Origin: Planctomycetota bacterium
Lineage (GTDB): Bacteria; Planctomycetota; Planctomycetia; Planctomycetales; Planctomycetaceae
Direction: 5' to 3'
NCBI GenBank assembly: GCA_018242525.1
Contig: JAFEBS010000059.1
Coordinates: 35,216 to 99,215, forward strand
DNA length: 64,000 nucleotides
The notes below the pieces were generated by a model. The model had not been told where the DNA came from. It saw nothing but the letters and a program-made list of their open reading frames with translations, and did not search any database. Positions 1 to 8,529 of this stretch are shown here, one piece after another. Both the position numbers and the translations under genes were made by a program. Position 1 is the stretch's first letter. Each line of letters opens with the position of its first letter.

Positions 1-735
1 GATATTGATCCGGATTCGGACGAGGCCGATCTGGTCCCGGAAACGATGCCATACATTGTAATTGTCGCCGATGAAATGGCGGACATGATGATGACGTCCG
101 GCAAGGACGTGGAAGCGCACATCATTCGATTGGCTCAAAAGTCGCGAGCGGTCGGAATTCACCTGGTCCTGGCAACTCAAAAGCCGACGGTGGATGTGAT
201 CACCGGCTTGATCAAATCGAACCTGCCGGCCCGGATTTCGTTCCAGGTTGCCAGCCGAATGGACAGTCGAGTCGTCCTGGATGAAATGGGGGCAGACAAA
301 CTGCTGGGGAACGGAGACTTGTTGTACATGGCTCCAGGAACCAGCACGCTGCGTCGCGCCCAGGGAACTTACGTCAGCGACGACGAAGTGAACAAGGTGA
401 TCGAGTTCTTCGCCGATCAACAGCCGGAATACGATCAGGAATTGATGCAGTTGAACGTTTCGTCCGGGTCCGCGAAGGGTGGCAAGAGTACGGGTGAACC
501 GCGTGAGCGAGACGATCTATATGAGCAAGCGGTCGCCATCGTGATCCGTGAAGGCCGCGGCAGCGTCTCGCTATTACAGCGTGCCCTGGGAGTCGGCTAT
601 GGCCGCGGTGCCAGGATGATCGACTGGATGGCTGAAGATGGGATTGTCGGCACCTACAACGGCAGCCAGGCGCGAGAAGTCGTGATGACGATGCAAGACT
701 GGGAAGACTCGCGCGACATGGTCGCGACGCGCTGA
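1..735 (+). CDS. ftsK: FtsK/SpoIIIE DNA translocase, C-terminal part (5' truncated by window)
   Basis: ATP-driven DNA pump that clears chromosome termini at the division septum. The frame is open from base 1, so the gene starts before the window. Seen here: the end of the RecA-like motor, with the Walker B-like run VIVADEMADMMM near residue 20, then LATQKPTVDVITG and ARISFQVASRMDSRVVLD, which are hallmark blocks of the family. A Gly/Ser/Lys-rich linker (about residues 155-165) leads to a winged-helix gamma domain starting near LYEQAVAIV, the part that in known FtsK proteins reads polar guide sequences and contacts XerD. The N-terminal membrane region is outside the window. No gene follows in the next 290 bases, so it probably ends its transcription unit. 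The family assignment is secure; which FtsK paralog it is cannot be judged. Confidence 0.96.
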   Translation, partial: DIDPDSDEADLVPETMPYIVIVADEMADMMMTSGKDVEAHIIRLAQKSRAVGIHLVLATQKPTVDVITGLIKSNLPARISFQVASRMDSRVVLDEMGADKLLGNGDLLYMAPGTSTLRRAQGTYVSDDEVNKVIEFFADQQPEYDQELMQLNVSSGSAKGGKSTGEPRERDDLYEQAVAIVIREGRGSVSLLQRALGVGYGRGARMIDWMAEDGIVGTYNGSQAREVVMTMQDWEDSRDMVATR

Positions 736-1031
736 TTGGCGTTCAATTGTCTGTCCACCACGGTATTTAAACATCCATCAAACCACCCACACCACCAAGT
801 CTCCGCAGGCTGCGACAGCCATTGCGCCTGGCGTTCCAGAGAGTAGTAATATCAGGCAGTCGTCCCGAATCTAATTGAATCTTTATGGTGCGGAGCCAGG
901 CACACGGATTACAACACGTTGGTTCAGAATCGGCACGCATCCTGACCATTCAAATCGAGTGAGACCGTTGCCTCGCGTAGGACAAACGGTAAACTGCTAC
1001 GAACTAATGCGCTCGAAGGAGTTTGGACAAC

Positions 1032-3074
1032 GTGTGTGGAATCGCAGGGCTGATCGATCTGACGGGGCATCGTCCCCTTTCCCGGGACATGCTGGAATCG
1101 ATGTCCGATTCAATGATTCACCGGGGACCGGATGACAGCGGTTCGTTGCTGCGCCCCGGCTTGGGCCTGGCCCATCGGCGGCTGAGCATCATCGGACTCG
1201 AAGACGGCCGCCAGCCCCTCGCCAGCGAGGATGGAGCGGTCATCAGTATCGGCAACGGCGAACTGTTCGACTACGAGCGCGTGCGGGCCGACTTGCAGCG
1301 GCGCGGACACCGATTCGCGACGCACTCTGATCTGGAAAACGTCGTTCACCTGTGGGAAGACCACGGCGAGGCGATGTGGACGCAATTGCGCGGTCAGTTT
1401 GCGATCGCCGTTTGGGACGAGCGTGAGCAACGTCTGGTGATCGGCCGTGATCGGTTTGGGATCTGTCCTGTCTTTTGGACGATCCGTGACGGCTGGTTGC
1501 TGTTTGCGTCGGAGATCAAATCCCTCCTGGCGTCGGGCATGGTTCCGGCCGCCGCAGATTGGCGCGGTATCGAGCAGATCTTTACGTGCATGTCAGTCCC
1601 TGGACCGGCAACCTGCTTTGAAGGGGTACAGACTCTGCTGCCGGGACACTATCTGTCGATCCAGCGCGATCCTGATGGCACTGCAAAGGTCGAAGATCGC
1701 ACGTATTGGGAAATCGACTATCCCGACCGGGGCCACGAAAACAGCAGCCTGAGCGACTCAGCGATCCTGGACGAATTCGAACACCTGATGGTTCAGTCGG
1801 TCGATCGACGCCTGAAAGCGGATGTCCCGGTCGTGGGCTGCCTGAGTGGCGGTGTCGATTCCACGATTGTCGTCGCCATGGCCAACCATGTGCTGGGACG
1901 CCCCATCAAGACGTTTACCATTTCGGTTGATGATCCCAACCTGGATGAAACCAGTGATGTCGCCCAATCGGCACAGCATATGGGCTCCGAATCTGTTGTG
2001 CTGCGATGCCGGAACGCGGACATTCTGGAGCAGTATCCGACCCTGATTCGCGCTGCGGAAGCTCCGGTGATCGATACGGCATCCGCCGCGGTTCTGAAAC
2101 TGTCGCAACTGATCCGCCAGCATGGGTTCAAGGTTGCATTGACCGGACAGGGTGCGGATGAACTTCTGGCCGGATACATCTGGTTCAAATCCAATCGGCT
2201 GTTCCAGAAGCTGAATTTTCTGCCGGGTCTTGACCTGACAAACATGGCCCGCAAGCTTTACACGAAGTTCACAACTCCGAACTACCCCTGGAGTGACATT
2301 GAAAATCACGTTCATGCCGTGGGGGGCCAGTACAACGCCGCGTTCGATGCGTTCGGCCGCGTCTTCACTCCCCGGTTTGAACTCTACAGCCAGCAGATGC
2401 GCGACCGAGCGCTCAGCTATTCATCCTTCAGCCATATGGGACTCAACCGGGATCGCATGGCCAAGTGGGATCCGTTGAATCAGGGTCTGTACCTGACTTC
2501 GCGTACTCTGTTGTCAGGAATGCTGCTCAGTTCGAAGGGGGACCGGGCCTGCATGAATGCTTCGGTGGAAATGCGGCACCCGTTTCTGGACGAAGACCTG
2601 TTTGACTTCTGCGCCAAGTTGCCTGCGCACTGGAAACTGCGTCGCCTGCAGGACAAATTCCTGTTGCGGGCCGTGGCGGACAAGTGGCTTCCGAAAGCGA
2701 TGTCCCGCCGCCGCAAGGCGATGTTTCTGACTCCCTGGGAATCACTTTGTCCCTCGAACGAGCAGGAGGGATCGGCTCCAACGTACGTCGAAGAGTTGCT
2801 CAGCGAGGATTCGATCCGCCGGGCCGGTTACTTCGATCCGGCAGCGGTGTCCCGCTGGCGTCGCGATGTCCGCCAACTTCGCAAGGGTTCGCTGTTGCGA
2901 ACATCATTCGAGATGTCACTGGTCGGTGTGGTTTCGACACAACTGTGGCATCATTCGTTCATCGACGGAAACCTGGCATCCCTGCCGAGCCTGGCAGGGA
3001 CGTTCTCAAGTGTGATTCCCCAACCGATCGTACTTCGGTCGGCTTTGGAACCGTCACCGCTGGCTGCGAATTGA
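1032..3074 (+). CDS. asnB: Asparagine synthetase (glutamine-hydrolysing), AsnB family
   Basis: Two-domain class II glutamine amidotransferase/synthetase of about 680 residues that makes asparagine, or amidates another carboxylate, using glutamine and ATP. I place the start at GTG 1032, giving MCGIAGL, because the family needs Cys at position 2 as the exposed N-terminal nucleophile; AAGGAG at 1016-1021 sits 10 bases upstream. A TTG nine bases earlier would bury the Cys and lies one base from that ribosome site. The N-terminal glutaminase has HRRLSIIGLEDGRQPL and GNGELF; the synthetase has the pyrophosphatase loop SGGVDST near residue 272 and GQGADELLAGY. The length is normal for the bacterial family (about 600-680). 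Several planctomycete AsnB paralogs sit in polysaccharide or exosortase clusters; nothing here indicates such a role, so the true substrate is an inference. Confidence 0.93.
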   Translation: MCGIAGLIDLTGHRPLSRDMLESMSDSMIHRGPDDSGSLLRPGLGLAHRRLSIIGLEDGRQPLASEDGAVISIGNGELFDYERVRADLQRRGHRFATHSDLENVVHLWEDHGEAMWTQLRGQFAIAVWDEREQRLVIGRDRFGICPVFWTIRDGWLLFASEIKSLLASGMVPAAADWRGIEQIFTCMSVPGPATCFEGVQTLLPGHYLSIQRDPDGTAKVEDRTYWEIDYPDRGHENSSLSDSAILDEFEHLMVQSVDRRLKADVPVVGCLSGGVDSTIVVAMANHVLGRPIKTFTISVDDPNLDETSDVAQSAQHMGSESVVLRCRNADILEQYPTLIRAAEAPVIDTASAAVLKLSQLIRQHGFKVALTGQGADELLAGYIWFKSNRLFQKLNFLPGLDLTNMARKLYTKFTTPNYPWSDIENHVHAVGGQYNAAFDAFGRVFTPRFELYSQQMRDRALSYSSFSHMGLNRDRMAKWDPLNQGLYLTSRTLLSGMLLSSKGDRACMNASVEMRHPFLDEDLFDFCAKLPAHWKLRRLQDKFLLRAVADKWLPKAMSRRRKAMFLTPWESLCPSNEQEGSAPTYVEELLSEDSIRRAGYFDPAAVSRWRRDVRQLRKGSLLRTSFEMSLVGVVSTQLWHHSFIDGNLASLPSLAGTFSSVIPQPIVLRSALEPSPLAAN

Positions 3075-3147
3075 TCTCTCTTCTGGAGATTCGAGGCTGT
3101 TGCTGATTGCCTGGCATCGATGGATGCCAATCGATCGGAGAGGTGTC

Positions 3148-5583
3148 ATGCACAGGTGCAACAGGCTTATGTTTTGGATCAGCGTCGGCTGGGCGTTGCT
3201 CTACGGCTCGGCCATCGCTGCGCCGCCTGTCGCGAACGACGCGGATTCCAGACAATTCGCAGATCAAGTCGAACCACTGTTGCGCACCTATTGCGTGAAC
3301 TGTCATCACGGAGACAAACCGAAGGGAAATCTGGCGCTGGACACGCTGGCTTTGAACCTGGCGGATGGTACCACCCGAGCGCAATGGTCTACTGTTGTCA
3401 AACGGCTGAAAGCGGGCGACATGCCTCCGCCGGAAAAACCGCATCCATCTGAGCAGGACATCAGGACCCTCGTCGACTGGCTGGCTCCAAGAGTGGCCAA
3501 CGCCGAAGCCGCCGCGCGAGCCGCTCAGGGACGCGTGATTCTTCGCCGGCTGAATCGTGTTGAATACGAGAACACCATCTGTGATTTGCTCGGGATCAAG
3601 ATCCATTTGAAGGACCAGTTGCCCGAGGATGGATCGGCAGATGGCTTTGACAACGCGGGCGCGGCACATCACACGTCCAGTTTTCTGATGGAAAAGTATC
3701 TGGAGGCGGCGGATACGGCCCTCAACATGGCCATTGCCAACCGCCCCAAGCCGCCACTCACGATCAGCAAGCGTTACAGCCTGAAGGATGGGCACCCGGT
3801 CAAGGGGACGACCGAAGATGTCTATCGCTTCCTCGGTGACGGCGAAGTCGTCTGCTTCTGCTCGTCGGAATGGCATAATGTGGGAGTTTCGCCGTTTTAT
3901 CCGCAGGAAGCGGGTCAATTTCGTTTCCGGATTTCCGCGTCCAGCATTCAAAACTCGGGCCAGCCGGTCACCTTTCGTGTCACGGCCAGTGGTACTCGAC
4001 TGACGGGAACCAGTGGCCTTGTCAGTTACTTCGATGCGCCACCCGACAAACCGCACGTGTTTGAGTTCGTACGCCACATGGAGCCGCGAACCACCATCTC
4101 GATGCTTCCGTATGGCCTGGCCGGTGCGAACACCGTGAAGCAGGTCGGCGGCGAAAACTGGGATGGGCCAGGGCTGGCGGTTCAATATGTCGAGGTTGAA
4201 GGCCCTCTGAATGACATGTGGCCGCCCGAATGTCATCGCCGCATCTTTGGTGACATGCCGCAGAAGACGTTCGGGACCTACAACTTCAGGGATCGCGTGG
4301 AAGTGGTTTCGGATCGACCACTGGAGGATGCGACGCGAATCCTCACGACGTTCACTCGCCGCGCGTACCGTCGGACGGTGGCAGCAGACGACGTTTCGCC
4401 ATTCGTGGAAGTTTTCCAGACCCAGTTGGACAGTGGTTACACGTTCGAGCAGGCGATTCGAGCCGCACTGAAGGGAGTGCTGATTTCTCCAGAGTTTCTG
4501 TTTCTTCGTGAACAGCCAGGAAAGCTCGATGACTTCGCCCTGGCCTGCAGGTTGTCGTACTTTCTGTGGAATACGATGCCCGATGAGGTACTGTTCACGA
4601 TCGCTGAGCAGTCGAAACTGAGTCAGCCCGAAGTTCTCCGCCAGCAGGTCGAGCGATTGCTGGCGTCTCCGAAATCAGCGGCCTTCACCGAGAGTTTTGT
4701 GGGACAGTGGCTGGGGCTCCGCGAAATTGATGCGACGGAGCCGAGCCACTTGCTCTACCCGGAATTCGATCACCTGTTGAAGGTGTCGATGATTCGTGAG
4801 ACAGAATTGTTCTTTGACGAGGTCCTGAAACAAGATCTGAGCCTGACCAACTTTGTGGCCTCGGACTTCGCGATGGTCAATGGCCGACTGGCTAGGCATT
4901 ACGGTATTCCGGGTGTGAATGGGTGGCAGTTTCAAAAGATGGTGTTGCCACCGGAATCCCATCGCGGCGGAGTGTTGACCATGGCCAGCGTGTTGAAAGT
5001 CACCGCAAATGGCACCACGACCTCGCCAGTCTTACGCGGGGCCTGGGTCCTGGATCGGATCCTGGGGACGCCTCCTTCGCCACCTCCCGACGATATCCCT
5101 GCGCTCGATCCGGACATCCGCGGGGCAACCACCATTCGCGAGCAACTGGCAAAGCACCGCTCAGTCGAATCATGCGGTCATTGCCACCGTAAAATCGATC
5201 CTCCGGGATTCGCCCTGGAGAGTTTTGACTGTATCGGCGGCTGGCGCGACAATTACCGGGTGACGGGTACGGGCGAAGCCGTTGTCGTGGATGGTCGACG
5301 GATGCCGTACCATAAGGGTCGGAAGGTCGATCCTTCTGATGTTCTCTCTGATGGCGAACGTTTTGAAAATGTCGATCAGTTCAAGCAATTGCTGCTGCGG
5401 GACAAGCCACAACTGGCACGTGCCCTGACCTCGAAGTTGATTACGTACGCGACGGGTCGCGCACCGCAAGTCTCCGACCGGGATACTTTGGAATCCCTTG
5501 TCACCAGGATTTCCACCAGGGATTATGGATTCCGGTCGCTCATTCATGAAATCGTACAGAGTGACCTGTTTCGGACCAAGTAG
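3148..5583 (+). CDS. Planctomycete PSD1-type cytochrome c protein (DUF1587/1595/1592/1588/1585)
   Basis: Exported multidomain protein of a family almost confined to Planctomycetota; its biochemical role is unknown. Start ATG 3148 follows GGAGAGG (3137-3143) and gives a signal peptide, MFWISVGWALLYGSAIAA. Domain order from the sequence: planctomycete cytochrome c motif CVNCHH near residue 49; DUF1587 at RRLNRVEYENTICDLLG; a central beta-rich, carbohydrate-binding-like stretch; DUF1595 (FTRRAYRRTV); DUF1592 (AALKGVLISPEFLFL); DUF1588 with a second CxxCH in SCGHCHRKIDPPGFALE; DUF1585 at the C-terminus. At about 811 residues it is full length. The DUF1552 gene follows 38 bases downstream, the usual two-gene arrangement, suggesting they work together in the cell envelope. 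Both CxxCH motifs are intact, so c-type heme attachment is possible, but no redox partner is visible nearby. Confidence 0.93.
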   Translation: MHRCNRLMFWISVGWALLYGSAIAAPPVANDADSRQFADQVEPLLRTYCVNCHHGDKPKGNLALDTLALNLADGTTRAQWSTVVKRLKAGDMPPPEKPHPSEQDIRTLVDWLAPRVANAEAAARAAQGRVILRRLNRVEYENTICDLLGIKIHLKDQLPEDGSADGFDNAGAAHHTSSFLMEKYLEAADTALNMAIANRPKPPLTISKRYSLKDGHPVKGTTEDVYRFLGDGEVVCFCSSEWHNVGVSPFYPQEAGQFRFRISASSIQNSGQPVTFRVTASGTRLTGTSGLVSYFDAPPDKPHVFEFVRHMEPRTTISMLPYGLAGANTVKQVGGENWDGPGLAVQYVEVEGPLNDMWPPECHRRIFGDMPQKTFGTYNFRDRVEVVSDRPLEDATRILTTFTRRAYRRTVAADDVSPFVEVFQTQLDSGYTFEQAIRAALKGVLISPEFLFLREQPGKLDDFALACRLSYFLWNTMPDEVLFTIAEQSKLSQPEVLRQQVERLLASPKSAAFTESFVGQWLGLREIDATEPSHLLYPEFDHLLKVSMIRETELFFDEVLKQDLSLTNFVASDFAMVNGRLARHYGIPGVNGWQFQKMVLPPESHRGGVLTMASVLKVTANGTTTSPVLRGAWVLDRILGTPPSPPPDDIPALDPDIRGATTIREQLAKHRSVESCGHCHRKIDPPGFALESFDCIGGWRDNYRVTGTGEAVVVDGRRMPYHKGRKVDPSDVLSDGERFENVDQFKQLLLRDKPQLARALTSKLITYATGRAPQVSDRDTLESLVTRISTRDYGFRSLIHEIVQSDLFRTK

Positions 5584-5621
5584 CGATTCCAGGCGCCGAG
5601 TCAAAGTGTGGGAAACTCCCA

Positions 5622-6890
5622 ATGAACATTGAACGCCGAACGTTCCTGCGTGCCGCTGGTGTGACTCTGGCATTGCCGCTGCTGGAATCCCTTCAGGTCC
5701 GATCAGCCCGTGCGGCGGCAGGTCACCGTGTCCCTCGGCGGATCGTTTGCATCAACACACCACTGGGGGTTCACCCGCCGTTTTTCTTTCCGCAATCGGC
5801 GGGTCGGGATTACGAACTGTCACCGTACCTGGAGGTTCTCAAAGACTTCCGCGAAGACTTCACGATCATCTCGGGGCTGTCGCATCCGGACGTCGGCCCC
5901 AGCCACGATTCCAACCAGAGTTTCCTGACTGGCGCACCCCATCCAGAACGGCGTGCCGGATTTAAGAACAGCGTTTCGCTCGATCAATTTGCGGCGGACT
6001 CCATTTTCGGTCAGACGCGATTCGCCACCTTGCCGCTGTCCTGCGAAGGATCGGGTCTGGCCTGGACCAAAAGTGGTGCTCCTGTTCCAACCGACTGCTG
6101 GCCATCGAGCGTGTTTGCCAAACTGTTTCTGGAAGGCCGCCCCGATGAAGTACAGGCTCAGACCCGACGTCTGAAAGATGGACAAAGTGTGCTGGATGCG
6201 GTTCGTGGCCAGGCCCGGACGATGGAACGAAATCTGGGTCACGAAGACCGCGAAAAGCTGGAGGAGTATTTCTCCAGCGTGCGTGAGCTTGAGCAACGCC
6301 TGACCCAGGCCGACGCCTGGTCCCGGAAGCCAAAGCCCAAAGTCGACGCCAAACCCCCCGTCGACATTCGGAACGGTGCCGATCTGATTGGCAAAACGCG
6401 GCTCTGGTTCGACTTGATCCACCTGGCCTTGCAGACCGATTCTTCGCGACTGATCACATTGCAACTGCTGGGAACCAGCAGCGTCCCCCCCATTCCAGGT
6501 GTGAGCCAGGGCCATCACGATCTGTCACATCACGGTCAGGATCCAGTCAAGATTGCCCAACTGAAGATTCTGGAGTTGGAGAAGATGAAGACGTTGCACG
6601 ACTTTCTGAATCAGTTGCGAACGACACGTGAAGAAGAAACCACCTTGCTCGACCGAACCATGGTGTTCTTCAGCAGCAACCTGGGTGACGCCGGCAAGCA
6701 CAGCGTCAAGAACATGCCCGTACTGCTGGCGGGCGGGGGATTCAAACACGGTCAGCACCTGGCATTCGACGAGAACAACCATCCCCCGCTCTGCAATTTG
6801 TTCGTGAGTATGCTCCAACGGATGGGGATTGAAACCGACAAATTCGGTTCGAGTACCGGCACGCTGACAGGGTTGGATGCGGTCGACTGA
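5622..6890 (+). CDS. DUF1552 family protein with Tat signal
   Basis: Function unknown; the family is almost always encoded directly after a PSD1/DUF1592 protein, as here. The N-terminus carries a twin-arginine export signal (RRTFLRAAG, then LALPLLESL and an AxA-like cut site near RSARAAA), so it is expected to be folded and then exported. The 422-residue length is normal. Conserved family blocks can be seen: RRIVCINTPLGVHPPFFFP, FTIISGLSHPDVG with a GPSHDS motif, SLDQFAAD, and a C-terminal half with VFFSSNLGDAGKHSVKNMPVLLAGGG, which resembles the metal-binding end of alkaline-phosphatase-like DUF1501 proteins. A hydrolase-like activity on exported material is an inference only. It is probably cotranscribed with the upstream gene. 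Confidence 0.92.
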   Translation: MNIERRTFLRAAGVTLALPLLESLQVRSARAAAGHRVPRRIVCINTPLGVHPPFFFPQSAGRDYELSPYLEVLKDFREDFTIISGLSHPDVGPSHDSNQSFLTGAPHPERRAGFKNSVSLDQFAADSIFGQTRFATLPLSCEGSGLAWTKSGAPVPTDCWPSSVFAKLFLEGRPDEVQAQTRRLKDGQSVLDAVRGQARTMERNLGHEDREKLEEYFSSVRELEQRLTQADAWSRKPKPKVDAKPPVDIRNGADLIGKTRLWFDLIHLALQTDSSRLITLQLLGTSSVPPIPGVSQGHHDLSHHGQDPVKIAQLKILELEKMKTLHDFLNQLRTTREEETTLLDRTMVFFSSNLGDAGKHSVKNMPVLLAGGGFKHGQHLAFDENNHPPLCNLFVSMLQRMGIETDKFGSSTGTLTGLDAVD

Positions 6891-7073
6891 TCGACCGACG
6901 ACACTTCTGCCCGGGGACCAACTCGGAACGCGTGAGCGACTCTCGCTACTGAAAGCATCTGAACCGGCAAAAACTGCCGATCCTGGCTCTCCATCACCCG
7001 TGTCGGCAATGAACCTGATTGGACATGAATTCATCTCGGCAGAATCCCGTTTCTTTACTAAAACCCGCCCACC

Positions 7074-8240
7074 ATGTCTGTAATGTCCCTGCTGATCTGG
7101 CTCGCTGCCTGCGGTGCCGACCCGAATCTCATCGTACCGGAAGAATCCACTTCGGCCGGCGTGCAGGTACTTGGGTATTCCCTGCTGACGGACAACCTTT
7201 CGACCGCCCCAACAACGGCCAGCAGTTCCGACGACTTGCAGCCGTCGACCGTCCGCGCACAGTCATTCGCGACGGAACGACCGGAATTCGAATTGGCATC
7301 ACCCGAGCCGCGCGGGTTTCACCGAGACCTGATTCAGGACCTGAAGGAAACTTTCAACCCGTTCGGCCGCACCACGGTGCGGGTTCTGCCAGGGTATTAC
7401 GATCCGTACGGGTGGCAGGGAAGCTACGGGATTAACGGTTACCAACCCTGGCGACTCGGCTGGAGCACCTTTCACGAAGTCGCCGCACTGCCGGGAGTGT
7501 CGGTTTCGGGTGGCGGGGCTTATGGCACCATGATGATGTCGGAATGGAATTCCAATCTACGGCTGTCTGAACTGGTCGCACCGGGGATCGTGTTTAACGG
7601 AACGGGAAACTTCAACGCTCATTACTGGAGCGGCCCGGGCGGACCGGACCTGCCAGGACAGGTTGATCAGATCTCCACCGATCTGGAATTGGGATTTTTT
7701 AACGACGGCCCCTGGAGTGCCCAGATCGCGTTTCACCCGCAAATCGTGGATGGTTATGAGTCGAAGCTCAATCGCAATGCGTTCAACTTCGACGGCCGCG
7801 CGATCGCGACTTACCTGGCATCGCCCAACTGGAGTTTTGTCGGCGGAATCGCGGTGTGGGATCGAGTCGACACGATGATCATCCCTTATGGGGGAGCCGT
7901 CTGGACCCCTGACAGCCACTGGGAACTGCGGCTGCTCTTTCCTCGTACAAGAATCAGCTATTACGTTGGTCGCCAGAACGGCAGGGATTTCTGGGTCTAC
8001 GGAGTCGCGGAATACACGGCAGAAGCGTGGCAGGCCAACATTGGTGATCCGACGATTGTCGCCGACCGGATCCAATTGACGGACGACCGCCTCTCGATCG
8101 GTCTCCGCTGGGACTCGGGCCGACACTCCGCCTACATCGAAGCGGGCTACGTCTTCAACCGCCAGGCGAAATTCGCCGGACCAACGCCCAACTTCGACCT
8201 CAACAACGGCGCAATGATCCGGGCAGGACTGCGGTTCTAG
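7074..8240 (+). CDS. Putative outer-membrane beta-barrel protein (DUF6268-like)
   Basis: I do not recognise an experimentally described homolog. The N-terminus is a short hydrophobic export signal (SVMSLLIWLAACG, possibly with a lipobox-like AACG). After a Ser/Thr-rich linker of about 60 residues the protein becomes Gly/Tyr/Trp-rich: YYDPYGWQGSYGINGYQPW, then many alternating polar-hydrophobic strands separated by turns, and it ends in Phe (GAMIRAGLRF), the classical last-strand signature of outer-membrane barrels. This matches what I know of DUF6268-type planctomycete barrel proteins. At 388 residues it could form 12 to 14 strands. No clear ribosome site precedes the ATG, and another ATG lies 9 bases inside. 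The neighbours do not suggest a substrate. Barrel fold likely; the DUF number is from memory of family pattern. Confidence 0.68.
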   Translation: MSVMSLLIWLAACGADPNLIVPEESTSAGVQVLGYSLLTDNLSTAPTTASSSDDLQPSTVRAQSFATERPEFELASPEPRGFHRDLIQDLKETFNPFGRTTVRVLPGYYDPYGWQGSYGINGYQPWRLGWSTFHEVAALPGVSVSGGGAYGTMMMSEWNSNLRLSELVAPGIVFNGTGNFNAHYWSGPGGPDLPGQVDQISTDLELGFFNDGPWSAQIAFHPQIVDGYESKLNRNAFNFDGRAIATYLASPNWSFVGGIAVWDRVDTMIIPYGGAVWTPDSHWELRLLFPRTRISYYVGRQNGRDFWVYGVAEYTAEAWQANIGDPTIVADRIQLTDDRLSIGLRWDSGRHSAYIEAGYVFNRQAKFAGPTPNFDLNNGAMIRAGLRF

Positions 8241-8529
8241 CAGTCCGTGGAACAATCGCTCACATCCAGCGAACTCAAACCCCAAAAAACGCGCGTGGCT
8301 GGAGTCAAGTCGTCGAGCCCCCAGAAGGTGCGAGTGATGGATATTGGATTCGCCATCGCTCGTTGTGAGGTCCCAAGATCAAATCATTTCCGCTGAATTA
8401 GAAGTTCTTGAGGCGATTGGCCCGGAACCGGACCGGGCAGTCGATGAAGCGGTTCTGGTCGGCGCAGGTGACCGCACATCCGCTGGCATGAATCCAAGCT
8501 CGACCCGGTCAAACCGCGTCACAGGCCAA
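8241..8529. other. Convergent intergenic region
   Basis: Lies between two genes that end toward each other. The only structure I see is a weak inverted pair, GCCCGG at 8420-8425 and CCGGGC at 8433-8438, that could help end transcription of both. No open frame here looks coding. Confidence 0.4.
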